A stretch of 64,000 bases of DNA from Planctomycetia bacterium (GCA_016191115.1 JACPPG010000070.1:1-64000); one strand, 5' to 3'; counted from the stretch's first letter, positions 9,213-17,880 are shown. Notes: generated by a model not told the origin, from the letters alone. A program made the numbers and translations.

Positions 9213-10254
9213 TTCGAGCTTTGGTCGCTTCGGCCCGCTTGGCCGGCTGGCCGGCTTGGGCCGCTTCACGTACCGCTTCCAGCCGGGCGCCTACGAGCGA
9301 GGCCAGGATCGACACCGCCAACAGCGACAGCACCACCACCAGCGACGCCCACGCCGGCGGGTGACCGATCCAGTGCCGCGCCCACTCCGGCGGCATCCCG
9401 AACTGGTTCACGTACCACTCAGGCGGGTCTGCCACCCAACCCAGCAGCATCTTCGCCCCCACGAAAAACAAGATCGCGCTCAGGCCGTAGCGCAGGTAGC
9501 GGAACAAGTCCATTACTCCGGCCAACAGAAAGTAGAGCGCCCTCAGCCCGAGGATGGCGAACACGTTCGAGGTGAAGACGATGAACGGGTCCTTGGTGAT
9601 GCCGAAGATGGCCGGCACGCTGTCCATGGCAAAGGCAAAGTCGGTCGTGTCGATGACGATCAGGACGACGAACAGCGGGGTCATGGCCCAGCGGCCCCCC
9701 TCGCGGACGAAGAACAGCTCGCCGTGGTTCTCCTTCGAGATCGGCAGGAAGCGGCGCATCAGCCGCAGCGTCCAGCCGTGCTCGGGGTCGGTCTGCTCTT
9801 CGCTCATCGCCAGCTTGATGGCCGTGTAGATCAGGAACGCGCCAAGAAGGTAGAGAATCCACTCGAAGCGATTGATCAGCCCGGCCCCGGCGAGCACGAA
9901 CGTGAGCCGCATGACGATCGCGCCCAGGATGCCCCAGAACAGCACGCGGTACTGGTACTTGAGCGGCACGCGGAAGTAGCTGAAGATCACCGCGAACACG
10001 AACACGTTGTCCATCGACAACGACCATTCGACGAGGTAGCCGGTGAAGAACAGGACGGCGTTCTCCGAGCCGCCCAGGTACCAGACGACCAGGTTGAACG
10101 CCAGCGCGATCGCGACCCACAGGCAGGTGAACAGGGCCGCCTCGCGGAGCGAGGTGTCGCGCGACTTGCGGTGGAAGACGCCCAGATCAAGTGCCAACAG
10201 CGCCACGACCAGCCCGCCGAACGCCAACCAATGCCAGAACGTAATTTCGATCAA
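9205..10254 (-). CDS. terC: TerC/Alx family integral membrane protein
   Basis: A 349-aa polytopic membrane protein with about eight to nine hydrophobic segments. It has the TerC hallmark SMDNVFVFAVIF in the third segment and TTDFAFAMDSVPAIFGIT later; these acidic residues form the metal-conducting core. Characterised relatives export Mn2+ or accompany tellurite resistance. The C-terminal about 35 residues are a charged, Ala-rich cytoplasmic tail. I looked for a yybP-ykoY-type leader in the 300 bp upstream and saw none, only repeats. No ter operon partner is nearby, so a manganese-efflux role is more likely than tellurite resistance. Confidence 0.92.
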   Translation of the reverse strand: MIEITFWHWLAFGGLVVALLALDLGVFHRKSRDTSLREAALFTCLWVAIALAFNLVVWYLGGSENAVLFFTGYLVEWSLSMDNVFVFAVIFSYFRVPLKYQYRVLFWGILGAIVMRLTFVLAGAGLINRFEWILYLLGAFLIYTAIKLAMSEEQTDPEHGWTLRLMRRFLPISKENHGELFFVREGGRWAMTPLFVVLIVIDTTDFAFAMDSVPAIFGITKDPFIVFTSNVFAILGLRALYFLLAGVMDLFRYLRYGLSAILFFVGAKMLLGWVADPPEWYVNQFGMPPEWARHWIGHPPAWASLVVVLSLLAVSILASLVGARLEAVREAAQAGQPAKRAEATKARSN

Positions 10255-10440
10255 GGCGGGGCTTCAACCGTTGCGTGAGGAAAGGGACACCAAACCGCGG
10301 CGAAGGGGCGATTTCGGCGCTTCTCGGCGTGGCGTAATCATAGAGAGTCACGCCCAAGCGGGCAACGGCGGCGCAAGGTCGCATCGGCGTGGTCAAGATG
10401 GGCGCGATCGTGCATGTAGTCGAGATGGCGTGTTCGGGAA

Positions 10441-10528
10441 GGCGAGGCTCCCGCCGAGCCGGCGGAGGGTCTTGAGGAGAAGTTATTTTCGGTCGATTCT
10501 GGCGCCGCGGCTCGGCGGGAGCCTCGCC
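10441..10528. repeat. REP family A inverted pair enclosing half of a second repeat element
   Basis: GGCGAGGCTCCCGCCGAGCC at 10441-10460 and its inverse at 10509-10528 flank GAAGTTATTTTCGGTCGAT (10479-10497). The enclosed segment matches one terminal repeat of the 97-bp element at 17720-17816 with one base missing. The rest of the 10255-10567 gap shows no gene. Confidence 0.85.
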
Positions 10529-10567
10529 CCGCCTCGCCCTCCCGCACTAGCAACTCGCGCTCTAGGC

Positions 10568-10738
10568 TCACGAGCCTTTGAGCTTCTCCAGCTCCGCGCT
10601 CACCTCGGCCAATTCCTTTTCCAGGCGGGCCACCTCGGCCGGCTCGTCCATCTGCTTGCGCGCCCCGGCCAGTTGCTGGCGCAATTTCTGCAACCGCACG
10701 TTCAGCACGTCGATGCGCTTCTTGGCCTTCTTGTCCAT
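10568..10738 (-). CDS. Small coiled-coil protein
   Basis: A 56-aa protein starting MDKKAKKRIDVLNVRLQKLR. It is almost entirely helical with a heptad pattern of Leu, so a coiled coil is likely. The ATG at 10738 is preceded by AAGGTCC at good spacing; an upstream start would add 22 unconvincing residues. It is 43 bp downstream of the membrane protein at 10782-11294 on the same strand. I do not recognise a named family, and the function is unknown. Short coiled-coil proteins of this kind occur widely in planctomycetes as far as I recall. Confidence 0.65.
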   Translation of the reverse strand: MDKKAKKRIDVLNVRLQKLRQQLAGARKQMDEPAEVARLEKELAEVSAELEKLKGS

Positions 10739-10781
10739 GGGGCGGACCTTGCCGGCGGTGAGTGGACGCCGGGCGTGACGC

Positions 10782-11294
10782 CTATATCCTCTGCGCTCGC
10801 GCAATTCTGGCGTCGGCGGCAGCGGGCGGAGCGTCTGACTTCAGCGTGCCGTGCATCGTCCGCATCACGCCAGCAATGCAAACGACTGTGACCATGAGAA
10901 TCAAGTTAAGCGTCAGCCACGCGCGGGCGTTGACGCGGATCCGCTGCGCCGCGGCCGAGCGGCCCACCAGCAGGCTTGCCAGCGCGAACACACCGAGCGC
11001 CAGCACGAACTTGATGCCGAAGAGCATGTGGTAGGCCGGCGGCAACTTGGACTGAGCGTTCAGGGTGAAAAAGCTGTACAAGCCACTTACCAGCAAAAAC
11101 AGGATCGCGCCAGCCACCCACTTCGCCCACCGCGAACGGATCCCGTCGGCGAGCACCGTTCGCTCGGCATCCGAGAGCGACGCGGCCGCCGGGAGCACGG
11201 CCGCCCACATGAAGATCGAGCCGCCGACGGCCGTGATCGACGCCAGGATGTGCATCCAGCGAAACAGCAGGGCCAGGAGAAACGCTGTATCCAC
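10782..11294 (-). CDS. CopD-like four-helix membrane protein
   Basis: A 170-aa membrane protein with four hydrophobic helices and a short polar tail. The first helix contains RWMHILASITAVGGSIFMW, resembling the His-containing helix of CopD/YebZ-type proteins; a further His lies in MRTMHGTLK after helix four. GTG 11294 is chosen because it has AAGGAT at proper spacing and sits right before the first helix. The upstream extension of the frame to 11600 is translated REP sequence. A role in copper or heme handling is possible but unproven. Confidence 0.6.
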   Translation of the reverse strand: MDTAFLLALLFRWMHILASITAVGGSIFMWAAVLPAAASLSDAERTVLADGIRSRWAKWVAGAILFLLVSGLYSFFTLNAQSKLPPAYHMLFGIKFVLALGVFALASLLVGRSAAAQRIRVNARAWLTLNLILMVTVVCIAGVMRTMHGTLKSDAPPAAADARIARAQRI

Positions 11295-11405
11295 TCGCTC
11301 GATCCTTTTTCTGCAAACCGAACCGGGGACGCTCGGCACGAGTCGCTTGATCGTAGGCGGCGTGGCGGAGGCTGTCCAGGCGCCGCCCGAAGCGCGCACG
11401 GGATT

Positions 11406-11523
11406 GCGAGGCTCCCGCCGAGCGTTGGAGAGGAGCGCACGCTGACCGAAATCCTTGGGGCATCCCTTCAGTTTGTCCCAGCCACCCGCCTCATTCTTCT
11501 GGCGGCTCGGCGGGAGCCTCGCC
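11406..11523. repeat. REP-like family A inverted pair
   Basis: An imperfect copy at 11406-11424 (last base pair of the 20-mer changed) and an exact inverted copy at 11504-11523. They lie upstream of the CopD-like gene, in the 386-bp gap to the next gene. The rest of that gap (11295-11680) shows no other feature except a GGAG ribosome site before 11681. Confidence 0.8.
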
Positions 11524-11680
11524 CTCCCCGCCGCGACGTCGTGGTCCGCCGTGGCGGAAAGCTCAGCTTCAACGCCGGCGAGTGTGGTTGGATCGACCAT
11601 CTACTTGAATCGCAGCCGCCGCGTGGCACAATCGAAGTGTGGTACGGCAGGTACGGCTGGGCTTAAGATTGGAGCATGCG

Positions 11681-11935
11681 ATGCCAGAGTTCCACGGGGC
11701 AGCCGATCACGACCGATACGTTCAGTGGCTTCGCGACCATCCGGACGGGTATGTCTTGCAGTTCAATCAAGGAACGGACATCAAGCTGCATCGGGCATCT
11801 TGCCGACGGATTGGCAGCATCGGACAACCGCCGCCGCGAGGAAGGATTTGGACTACCTATCGGAAGCGGTGTTCCGATGACCGACGGGTCCTCTTTGCAA
11901 TCTCGAACCAGCGTTGCCGGTATTGTGATCCATAG
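11681..11935 (+). CDS. Small protein with terminal CxxC pair, unknown function
   Basis: An 84-aa protein starting MPEFHGAADHDRYVQWLRDH with GGAG upstream. It has KLHRASCRRI in the middle and a C-terminal RCRYC, so three spaced cysteines and a His could bind zinc. Small bacterial proteins with an LHRA-C core and a closing CxxC are familiar to me, but I know no proven function. It lies 82 bp before the GH99-like gene in the same direction, and both are visibly less GC-rich than their neighbours, suggesting joint acquisition. Confidence 0.6.
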   Translation: MPEFHGAADHDRYVQWLRDHPDGYVLQFNQGTDIKLHRASCRRIGSIGQPPPRGRIWTTYRKRCSDDRRVLFAISNQRCRYCDP

Positions 11936-12017
11936 CGGCCAGTCGTGCGATTGAATAATGTCGCATGGGCCGGTGACCTTGCGCAGACCTAGCGTGATCG
12001 AAACGGGACGGTTGCCG

Positions 12018-13010
12018 ATGCAATTGATCCTTTTACTGTCGTTGCTTTGTCAGCTTGATCTCAAGGACTTGGAGAGTCCCACTGTCGGCTGTTGGTATCA
12101 TCCCTTCTTCAGCCTCAAGCGAGGCGAAATGCAGCACTGGAACGATGTCAAGAACTGGCAACGTCCCCTCCCGATCGGCGGGCGTTATGACATGGAAGAT
12201 CGCAAAATATTCGAACACCAGGTCAGACAGATTCGCGATTGCGGAATCTCGTTTCTCGTGTTCGACGACACAAACTGCGTCGACGTGGAGAACGGTCAGA
12301 TCGACAGGCGCATTAAGACATGGTTCGACTACATGGATGCACTGCCGGAGAAGGAACGCCTTCTATTGTGCATCGCTGCTGGCGGCGAGCTAAACGTGCA
12401 CAATAACCAGGGGTCGTGGTTGAAGAACGTTGACTACCTCTACCGTCAGTACGCAACTCGGCCTTGCTATGCCAGGCTTGAAGGCAAGCCGCTTTTCTTG
12501 TGGTACATCGACAAAGACGTATGGCCGGAATGGACGGATGAAAGATGGACGGTGAGGAAGGCATACGCGCATCACAGGCCAGAAAGCAAGACCGGGTTTT
12601 CGTGGGGCGTGCGTGGCGTCCCGTCTCCAGACAAGGAATGCATGCCAGTGATGGTCGGATGGCATCGTCCCGATAGCCCAGAGGTCTTTCCTCGTAACAA
12701 CGGAGAGTTCTACCAGCGCGGATGGCTAGAGGTGCTGCGACACCAGCCGAGGTACGTCCTATTGGCTTCGTGGAATGAGCACGCTGAGGCATGCGCGATA
12801 GAAGATACGACCGAATATCGAGATCAGTACCGTCGTCTCACGACGGGATACATTGCCGCAACACATCACAAGAGGCTAGACGGCTTCGTGTATACGATTG
12901 AGGGGACGACGGATAGCTATAAGTGGGTCAAGGATAAGCCCGCGAAGGCGACAGCCCCGCGTGGTCTTCGAACGGACATCGTAGTACCGAAAGACTATTT
13001 TCCTCGCTGA
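12018..13010 (+). CDS. GH99/GH71-like secreted glycan-associated protein
   Basis: About 330 aa. A short hydrophobic leader (MQLILLLSLLCQL) suggests export; ATG 11958 would add 20 residues before it. The body begins TVGCWYHPFF and has FLVFDDTN, KPLFLWYIDKD and the late motif LASWNEHAEACAIEDTTEYR. This pattern matches the endo-alpha-mannosidase-like (GH99-like) TIM barrels found in polysaccharide clusters, where SWNE carries an active-site Glu. No sugar cluster is adjacent. Base composition near 50 to 55 percent GC by eye, well below the surroundings, points to horizontal transfer. Substrate unknown. Confidence 0.6.
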   Translation: MQLILLLSLLCQLDLKDLESPTVGCWYHPFFSLKRGEMQHWNDVKNWQRPLPIGGRYDMEDRKIFEHQVRQIRDCGISFLVFDDTNCVDVENGQIDRRIKTWFDYMDALPEKERLLLCIAAGGELNVHNNQGSWLKNVDYLYRQYATRPCYARLEGKPLFLWYIDKDVWPEWTDERWTVRKAYAHHRPESKTGFSWGVRGVPSPDKECMPVMVGWHRPDSPEVFPRNNGEFYQRGWLEVLRHQPRYVLLASWNEHAEACAIEDTTEYRDQYRRLTTGYIAATHHKRLDGFVYTIEGTTDSYKWVKDKPAKATAPRGLRTDIVVPKDYFPR

Positions 13011-13043
13011 TGGGCGTTCGCCTCCAACCTCAGATCTCAGGTC

Positions 13044-14375
13044 TCAAGCCTGTCTCTCGTCGAGCAGCCGATCGACCAGCACGAGCGCCTCGCGTTTCGC
13101 CGTCACTTCGCCGTCCAACTGAGCCGCGCGGACGCTTTCCAAGAGCCAGCGGTAGATTTCGCCGCGCGGCACGCCGTGCGCGACCAGATCGTTGCCGTCC
13201 AGAAGCGGCGGCGGGTTCAGTTCCTCCATCGGTCGGGCAAGCTGCTCGCGGCAGTACGCAGCATCGACCGCGCCGCGCGCGGCCGTGTCGCCGCCCACGG
13301 CCAATGCCTCGGCTTGGTGCAGCGCCACCAATTCATGGATGTCTGGCGAGATCAAGAGCGGCTGCAATTTCGACCACCGCTGCGGTGCCGCGCCGGCCAG
13401 AAGTCCATGATGCGCGAGTAGCCACGTTGCCGCGTCGTGCTCCTTGTTCGACAGTCGCCACCGCTCGCAAATCGCCTTCGCAGCGGCGATAGCCTTCGCG
13501 CGGCCCTCTGCCGTCGGCAGCGAGCCTAACGCTCGCGGCTCCTCGCCGAGGGCGTGCACAAGCGCGGCAAGCGCCAGGGCAAAATCTGCTTCGCGCAAGC
13601 CGGCCAGGACCTGCAATGTGTGCTGCCAAAGCTTCTCGCCGCCGGTCGCTCCGCGCAACGCCGCCAGCTCCGGTAAGAGCTCCGCGAGCAACCTTGTCTC
13701 CAAAAGCAGACCAAGCGCCTCGGCCCGCGTGGTATGCGCGAGCATCTTGCGCATCTCCTGGGCAACGCGTTCCGGGCTGACGACGTGGATCGTGGCCGCC
13801 ATCTCACGAATCGCTGCTAGCGTCTCCTCGTCGAGCCGAAAATCGAAGCCGGCCGCGATCCGCACCGCGCGGATCATCCGCAGCTTGTCCTCGGCGAAGC
13901 GTGCCCGCGGATCGCCGATGGCGCGGACCAGCCGGCGGGCGATGTCATCGAGCCCGCCGACGTAGTCGATGACGCGTTCCTCGATCGGGTCGTAGAACAG
14001 GCCGTTGATCGTGAAGTCGCGGCGCTGCGCGTCGTCCTCGGGGCTGCTGAAGACGACGGCATCCGGGTGGCGGCCGTCGCTGTACTCGGCATCGCGGCGA
14101 AACGTGCTGACCTCGACGGTTCCTTCCGGTTTTCGTCCCACGACGGCCACGACGCCGAAGGCGGCGCCGATCGCCAGCGTGTGGCGGTGGCCGAACAGTT
14201 CCCGGATCTCGGCCGGCGTGGCGCTAGTGGCCACGTCGTAGTCGTTGGGCGTGCGGTCCAACAGTTGGTCGCGGACGCAGCCGCCGGCCCACAAGGCCTC
14301 GAACCCGGCCTCGCGCAGCCGGCGCAGCACGCGCACCGCCAGTTCGCGCCGTTTTTGAGGATCGACTTGAGACAC
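13044..14375 (-). CDS. cca: CCA tRNA nucleotidyltransferase / poly(A) polymerase family
   Basis: A 443-aa class II nucleotidyltransferase. It shows the GGCVRD nucleotide-binding motif, the DYDVAT catalytic Asp pair, RRDFTINGLFYDP, and the RMIRAVRIAAGFDFRLD motif of the tRNA-binding neck. The C-terminal half is helical, with no clear HD motif. It would add CCA to tRNA 3' ends; the one tRNA gene in this window lacks an encoded CCA, which fits. Some bacteria split CCA and A addition between two paralogues, so A-adding or poly(A) polymerase activity is possible. GTG 14375 is preferred over TTG 14414 because GGAG precedes it at good spacing. Confidence 0.88.
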   Translation of the reverse strand: MSQVDPQKRRELAVRVLRRLREAGFEALWAGGCVRDQLLDRTPNDYDVATSATPAEIRELFGHRHTLAIGAAFGVVAVVGRKPEGTVEVSTFRRDAEYSDGRHPDAVVFSSPEDDAQRRDFTINGLFYDPIEERVIDYVGGLDDIARRLVRAIGDPRARFAEDKLRMIRAVRIAAGFDFRLDEETLAAIREMAATIHVVSPERVAQEMRKMLAHTTRAEALGLLLETRLLAELLPELAALRGATGGEKLWQHTLQVLAGLREADFALALAALVHALGEEPRALGSLPTAEGRAKAIAAAKAICERWRLSNKEHDAATWLLAHHGLLAGAAPQRWSKLQPLLISPDIHELVALHQAEALAVGGDTAARGAVDAAYCREQLARPMEELNPPPLLDGNDLVAHGVPRGEIYRWLLESVRAAQLDGEVTAKREALVLVDRLLDERQA

Positions 14376-14458
14376 GAGTCGGGGGCTCCGCGAAGAGGTG
14401 AAGGCAACCAGCAAGTGGGTTCGCCGTGTTTCGATCGCAATGCCGCGCCTGTATCACA

Positions 14459-14833
14459 TTATGGCGCAACAACGCCACCTTCCGGCAGCCCAAAGTGATC
14501 GCGGATTGCCTGCTCGATTCGTTGCATCGTGGGAAGGCGAACGACGCCAAGCTGACGGCCCAGACGCCGTTTGTCGACCGCTCGAATCTGTTTGGTGACG
14601 ATGCTTGACGGCCGCGTCATGCCGCCCTCGGGCGGGTCAATGGCGATCCAGTGATAATAGGCGAATCGGCCTGAAGTTATGGGCATGACCAGCACGGTGC
14701 CGGCCATCTCGTTCATGTGGTCGTTCGAGATGACGACGGCCGGCCGCGTCTTGCGAATCTCATGACCAATGGAGGGGTCGAGGGCGACGCGGTACACGGA
14801 GCCGCGCCGAGGAAACCGGCGTCGGCGAATCAT
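14459..14833 (-). CDS. MazF/PemK-family endoribonuclease toxin
   Basis: A 124-aa PemK/MazF-type toxin that would cleave mRNA. It has the N-terminal RRGSVYRVALDPSIGHEIRK, the RPAVVISND strand and VLVMPITS typical of the fold. The conserved R in KTRPAVV and the T/S in PITS are present. ATG 14833 overlaps the antitoxin stop by four bases (ATGA), the classic coupling of such pairs. The C-terminus IEQAIRDHFG is the normal closing helix. Intact by eye. Confidence 0.88.
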   Translation of the reverse strand: MIRRRRFPRRGSVYRVALDPSIGHEIRKTRPAVVISNDHMNEMAGTVLVMPITSGRFAYYHWIAIDPPEGGMTRPSSIVTKQIRAVDKRRLGRQLGVVRLPTMQRIEQAIRDHFGLPEGGVVAP

Positions 14834-15147
14834 TTGGTTCGACCTCGGCGCGACGGCGGGTCGAGTTTCTGCCACCGTGCGTCGGATGCAGCGTCCCAGT
14901 CGGCGGCGACTTTTCTGCCGGCGTTCGCGGCCGCGGCGTAAGACTCGCGCAGCCTCGCCGTGTGGCGGACCTTCGCCAGGTAGTCGATATAAGATCGCAG
15001 CGCCGCGGCCACAAAGCCGCTGTTGTTCCCTTCGTGGTAGGCTCGGGCGTACTTCCGCACGTCGGCCAGCAGATCCGGCGGCAGAGTGAAAATCGCGCGA
15101 TCGTACCGTTTCTTTTGCGGATTGTGTCTGGATTTTGCTTTGGACAC
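14830..15147 (-). CDS. Ribbon-helix-helix antitoxin
   Basis: A 105-aa protein upstream of and overlapping the MazF-like toxin. The N-terminal RYDRAIFTLPPDLLADVRKY and following helix NNSGFVAAALRSYIDY fit a CopG/MetJ-type ribbon-helix-helix DNA-binding domain. The charged C-terminus (about residues 70-105) is probably the disordered toxin-binding tail. Start is GTG 15147; no ATG is in frame after an upstream TGA. The palindrome at 15199-15212 lies 50 bp upstream and is the likely autoregulatory operator. Confidence 0.85.
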   Translation of the reverse strand: MSKAKSRHNPQKKRYDRAIFTLPPDLLADVRKYARAYHEGNNSGFVAAALRSYIDYLAKVRHTARLRESYAAAANAGRKVAADWDAASDARWQKLDPPSRRGRTK

Positions 15148-15198
15148 CGATTGTCTCGCTTCGTCGAGGAGGGCGAGTAAACGCTGTCAGTATATATC

Positions 15199-15212
15199 GT
15201 AGTATATACTAC
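15199..15212. promoter_or_regulatory. Palindromic operator of the toxin-antitoxin operon
   Basis: GTAGTATATACTAC is a perfect 14-bp palindrome in an AT-rich patch, with a second half-match AGTATATAT at 15190-15198. It overlaps where the antitoxin promoter -10 region is expected on the minus strand. Ribbon-helix-helix antitoxins bind such tandem sites to repress their own operon. Confidence 0.65.
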
Positions 15213-15235
15213 AGTCCACGCGCGTTGTCGATGTG

Positions 15236-15394
15236 CCAGGGCCATTCTGTTTTTCAAAATGGCGAGGCGGGAAAATGGAACTGGCTCCGAGCATAAACAG
15301 CGCAAGCCCTTTCAGACCAACGTTGCGTCTCGGTGCCTGTCCCACTTTCCCGCCGGTGCGCCGCCGGCAAGCTTGAATCTGTGAATGGCCCTGG
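15236..15394 (+). mobile_element. 159-bp MITE-like element, copy A
   Basis: Ends are CCAGGGCCATTC and GAATGGCCCTGG, a perfect 12-bp terminal inverted repeat that extends imperfectly to about 28 bp. It is flanked by an 8-bp direct repeat TCGATGTG (15228-15235 and 15395-15402), a target-site duplication. It carries an internal stem (GGGAAAATGGAACTGGCTCC against a later inverse) and has no coding capacity. Nearly identical to 16354-16512 and, inverted, to 18431-18570. Confidence 0.85.
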
Positions 15395-15427
15395 TCGATG
15401 TGCCTCCCTAGCGACGCGGCGCCCGCG

Positions 15428-16264
15428 CTATTTCGCCGGCTGCGCGCGCAAGAACCGCTCCAGCCCGGCCAGATCGTCGGTGTTGATCAGGTCGACGCCG
15501 GCGTTCGATAGTTCGCTCCACATGGCCGCGTTGGCGGGGATCGCCCAGAAACGCACGCGCCGCCCCTTGGCGTGCGCCTTGGCCACGAAGCCGCGGAGCT
15601 TGGCCCTCTCCGCCTCCGGCATCTCGCCGGTGCCGCGCCAGCGGAAATGGCTGATCCAGTTGTCGCTCACCAAGGGCATCAGGTTCGCCGGCGCGTCGGA
15701 ATCCAGATCGCTCATCCGCCCGTCGATGCCCGCGTAGCGCACGTCGTCGGCCGCGATGCGATCGATCGGCCGGTCGCCGGAGATGACGACGGTCACGGCG
15801 CCGGGCCGCGCCTGGCCGTCGCGGACGACGGTGAGCATCTCGGCGTAGCTGGCCAGCCGCTCGACGAGCGCGGCGTAGGCCCGCTCGCCGTCGGCCTTGA
15901 TGTCGATCAGGAGCGTGAAGGGGGGGCCATCGCGAAAGACGCGGCCGCCGTTGGCGCGGACCCGCGCCAGGAGCGGATCGAGGTACAGGGCTTCCAGGGT
16001 CCGCCCCGGCTTGACGTCGCGGCGGTTGTGCGCGACCAGTAGCGCGCCGTCGACCAGGTAGATATCGGCCTCGACGCTGCAAAAGCCGTGATCGAGCGCG
16101 TCAAAGAGCGGCCGCTCGTGCTCGTAGTCGTTGTGGGCGTGGGCGTTTGCGAGCGGTTTCGGCTGCGCCGGCTCAGCGGCGCGGGCAGCGAGGTCGGCAG
16201 CCGCGGCGACGGCCAAGGCGAGGACCACCAGCGTCGCGAACGGTCGATTGTGGCGGCGTTTCAT
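15428..16264 (-). CDS. Secreted GDPD / PLC-like phosphodiesterase
   Basis: A 278-aa exported protein. A signal peptide spans about residues 1-30, then comes PLANAHAHNDYEHERPLFDA and CSVEADIYLVDGALLVAHNR. These are the catalytic-His and metal-binding parts of the glycerophosphodiester phosphodiesterase TIM barrel; LLIDIKADGE is the later acidic strand. It would cleave phosphodiesters in the periplasm, releasing glycerol phosphate or an inositol headgroup. ATG 16264 is chosen because the signal peptide begins there; the frame extends upstream only through the MITE copy B sequence. Confidence 0.82.
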   Translation of the reverse strand: MKRRHNRPFATLVVLALAVAAAADLAARAAEPAQPKPLANAHAHNDYEHERPLFDALDHGFCSVEADIYLVDGALLVAHNRRDVKPGRTLEALYLDPLLARVRANGGRVFRDGPPFTLLIDIKADGERAYAALVERLASYAEMLTVVRDGQARPGAVTVVISGDRPIDRIAADDVRYAGIDGRMSDLDSDAPANLMPLVSDNWISHFRWRGTGEMPEAERAKLRGFVAKAHAKGRRVRFWAIPANAAMWSELSNAGVDLINTDDLAGLERFLRAQPAK

Positions 16265-16353
16265 GGGATGTTCCCGCGGCTTGTCGTGCTGGATGCGGCA
16301 GCGTAGATTGTGCCTTCGATTGTCGCCGGTCGCCACGGCCGACGCCAGCGGTC

Positions 16354-16512
16354 CCAGGGTCATTCTGTTTTTCAAAATGGCGAGGCGGGAAAATGGGACT
16401 GGCTCCGAGCATAAACAGCGCAAGTCCTTTCAGACTAACGTTGCGTCTCGGTGCCTGTCCCACTTTCCCGCCGGTGCGCCGCCGGCAAGCTTAAATCTGT
16501 GAACGGCCCTGG
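16354..16512 (+). mobile_element. 159-bp MITE-like element, copy B
   Basis: Same length and orientation as copy A, with ends CCAGGGTCATTC and GAACGGCCCTGG. It is flanked by CCAGCGGTC at 16345-16353 and 16513-16521, a 9-bp (or 8-bp) target-site duplication. It lies in the divergent gap between the GDPD-like gene and the glucose dehydrogenase gene, so it may carry or displace their promoters. Confidence 0.85.
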
Positions 16513-16555
16513 CCAGCGGTCCGTGGCTTCCCCCTGTTCCAAGAGAGACGCTTCG

Positions 16556-17659
16556 ATGAAGGCGATCGCCGTACATCCGGGAAAGGCGGGCAGCGTCCAT
16601 TTGGCCGCCTTACCCAGGCCCCGCGTCGACGAAGTGCCCGACGGCCGGGGCGTGCTGGTGCGGGTGCTCAAGGTCGGCATCGACGCCACCGACAAGGAGA
16701 TCAACGAGGCGAAATACGGCGCCGCGCCGCCGGGTTACGATTTTCTGGTGCTGGGGCACGAGAGTTTCGGCATCGTCGAAGAGGTCGGCGCCCGTGTCTC
16801 ACACGTGCGGCCGGGCGATTACGTCGCCGCCACGGTCCGCCGGCCGGGATCGTCGATCTACGATCAGATCGGCACGAGCGACATGACCAGCGAGGAGACG
16901 TACTACGAGCGCGGCATCAACCTGCTGCACGGCTTTCTGACCGAGCACTATGTGGACGACGCCGAGTTCATCGTGCGGATGCCGCCGGGGCTGGCGCACC
17001 TGCACGTGCTGGCCGAGCCGATGAGCGTCGCCGCGAAGGCGGTGCAGCAAGCCTACGAAGTGCAGCGGCGATTGAAGGTCTGGCGGCCGCGGATCGCGTA
17101 CGTGTTGGGCGCCGGTCAGATCGGCCTTTTGTCGACGTTGATCCTGCGGTTGCGGGGGCTCGACGTCTACACGCTTGCCCGCAGCCGGGCGCCGTCGCGC
17201 AATGCCGAAATTGCCGAAGGCTACGGCGCGACGTACGTCAGCACGAGCGACACGCCGCTTTCGGACCTGGCGCGGCGCGTGGGCAAGGCCGACCTGATCA
17301 TCGACGCCACCGGCTCAAGCGCCGTGGCCTTCAGCGCGATGAGCGTGCTGGGCCACAACGGCGTCCTCGTCTGGACCAGCATCACTGGCGGTCGCGAGCA
17401 CATCCAGGTGCCCGCCGATCAGGTGAATCTCGACTGGGTGCTGGGCAACAAGCTCCTGCTGGGCAGCGTCAACGGCAACCGCGAGCACTTCGAGATGGGC
17501 ATCCGCGACCTGGCGGTCGGCGAAGTGACGTATCCCGGCGTAACCCAGCGGATCCTCACCAATCCGGTCGAGGGGCTCGAGAACTACGCCGAGGCCATCC
17601 GACTGCTGGTCGAGGAGCGAGCCGCCTTGAAGGTGTACGTCGATGTGGCTAGCGGTTGA
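16556..17659 (+). CDS. Glucose 1-dehydrogenase-type zinc alcohol dehydrogenase
   Basis: A 367-aa medium-chain dehydrogenase. The N-terminal GroES-like domain has [15 protein letters not shown] and [13 protein letters not shown], the latter with the His-Glu metal site as in archaeal glucose dehydrogenases, where the usual Cys ligand is an Asp. The nucleotide-binding fold carries [13 protein letters not shown] near residue 187. The C-terminal region ([20 protein letters not shown]) matches the glucose-dehydrogenase C-terminal domain. It would oxidise glucose or a related aldose to the lactone with NAD(P). The start has an AGAGAG site upstream. Downstream lies a gene-free kilobase. Confidence 0.85.
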   Translation: MKAIAVHPGKAGSVHLAALPRPRVDEVPDGRGVLVRVLKVGIDATDKEINEAKYGAAPPGYDFLVLGHESFGIVEEVGARVSHVRPGDYVAATVRRPGSSIYDQIGTSDMTSEETYYERGINLLHGFLTEHYVDDAEFIVRMPPGLAHLHVLAEPMSVAAKAVQQAYEVQRRLKVWRPRIAYVLGAGQIGLLSTLILRLRGLDVYTLARSRAPSRNAEIAEGYGATYVSTSDTPLSDLARRVGKADLIIDATGSSAVAFSAMSVLGHNGVLVWTSITGGREHIQVPADQVNLDWVLGNKLLLGSVNGNREHFEMGIRDLAVGEVTYPGVTQRILTNPVEGLENYAEAIRLLVEERAALKVYVDVASG

Positions 17660-17719
17660 GCGCCCTCGGTCGCAGGCGGCGGGCGGTGCGAAGCTGCGCA
17701 AACTTTGCCGACGGTTAGG

Positions 17720-17816
17720 ATCGACCGAAAAATAACTTCCTGATTCTCTGACCCCTCACGGGTGCCCTCTCCCGCAAGGGGCGAGGGTATTGAGGAGAAG
17801 TTATTTTTCGGTCGAT
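17720..17816. mobile_element. 97-bp element with 20-bp perfect terminal inverted repeats
   Basis: ATCGACCGAAAAATAACTTC at 17720-17739 and its exact reverse complement at 17797-17816. The interior (CCCTCTCCCGCAAGGGGCGAGGG) is itself palindromic. It has no coding capacity. One arm recurs at 10479-10497. A MITE-like or palindromic repeat element; no clear target duplication is seen. Confidence 0.75.
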
Positions 17817-17880
17817 TCTTACCGCCAATGTGATTGGCTATCCGGGCCGCAATCCCTGCGCGGAGCGTCGAGCGCCGGTT

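Noticed and set aside
10255-10567. yybP-ykoY manganese riboswitch before terC
   Set aside because: The region holds only REP and element fragments; no conserved core was visible.
16265-16423. Upstream extension of the GDPD-like frame
   Set aside because: It translates MITE copy B; the signal peptide begins at 16264.
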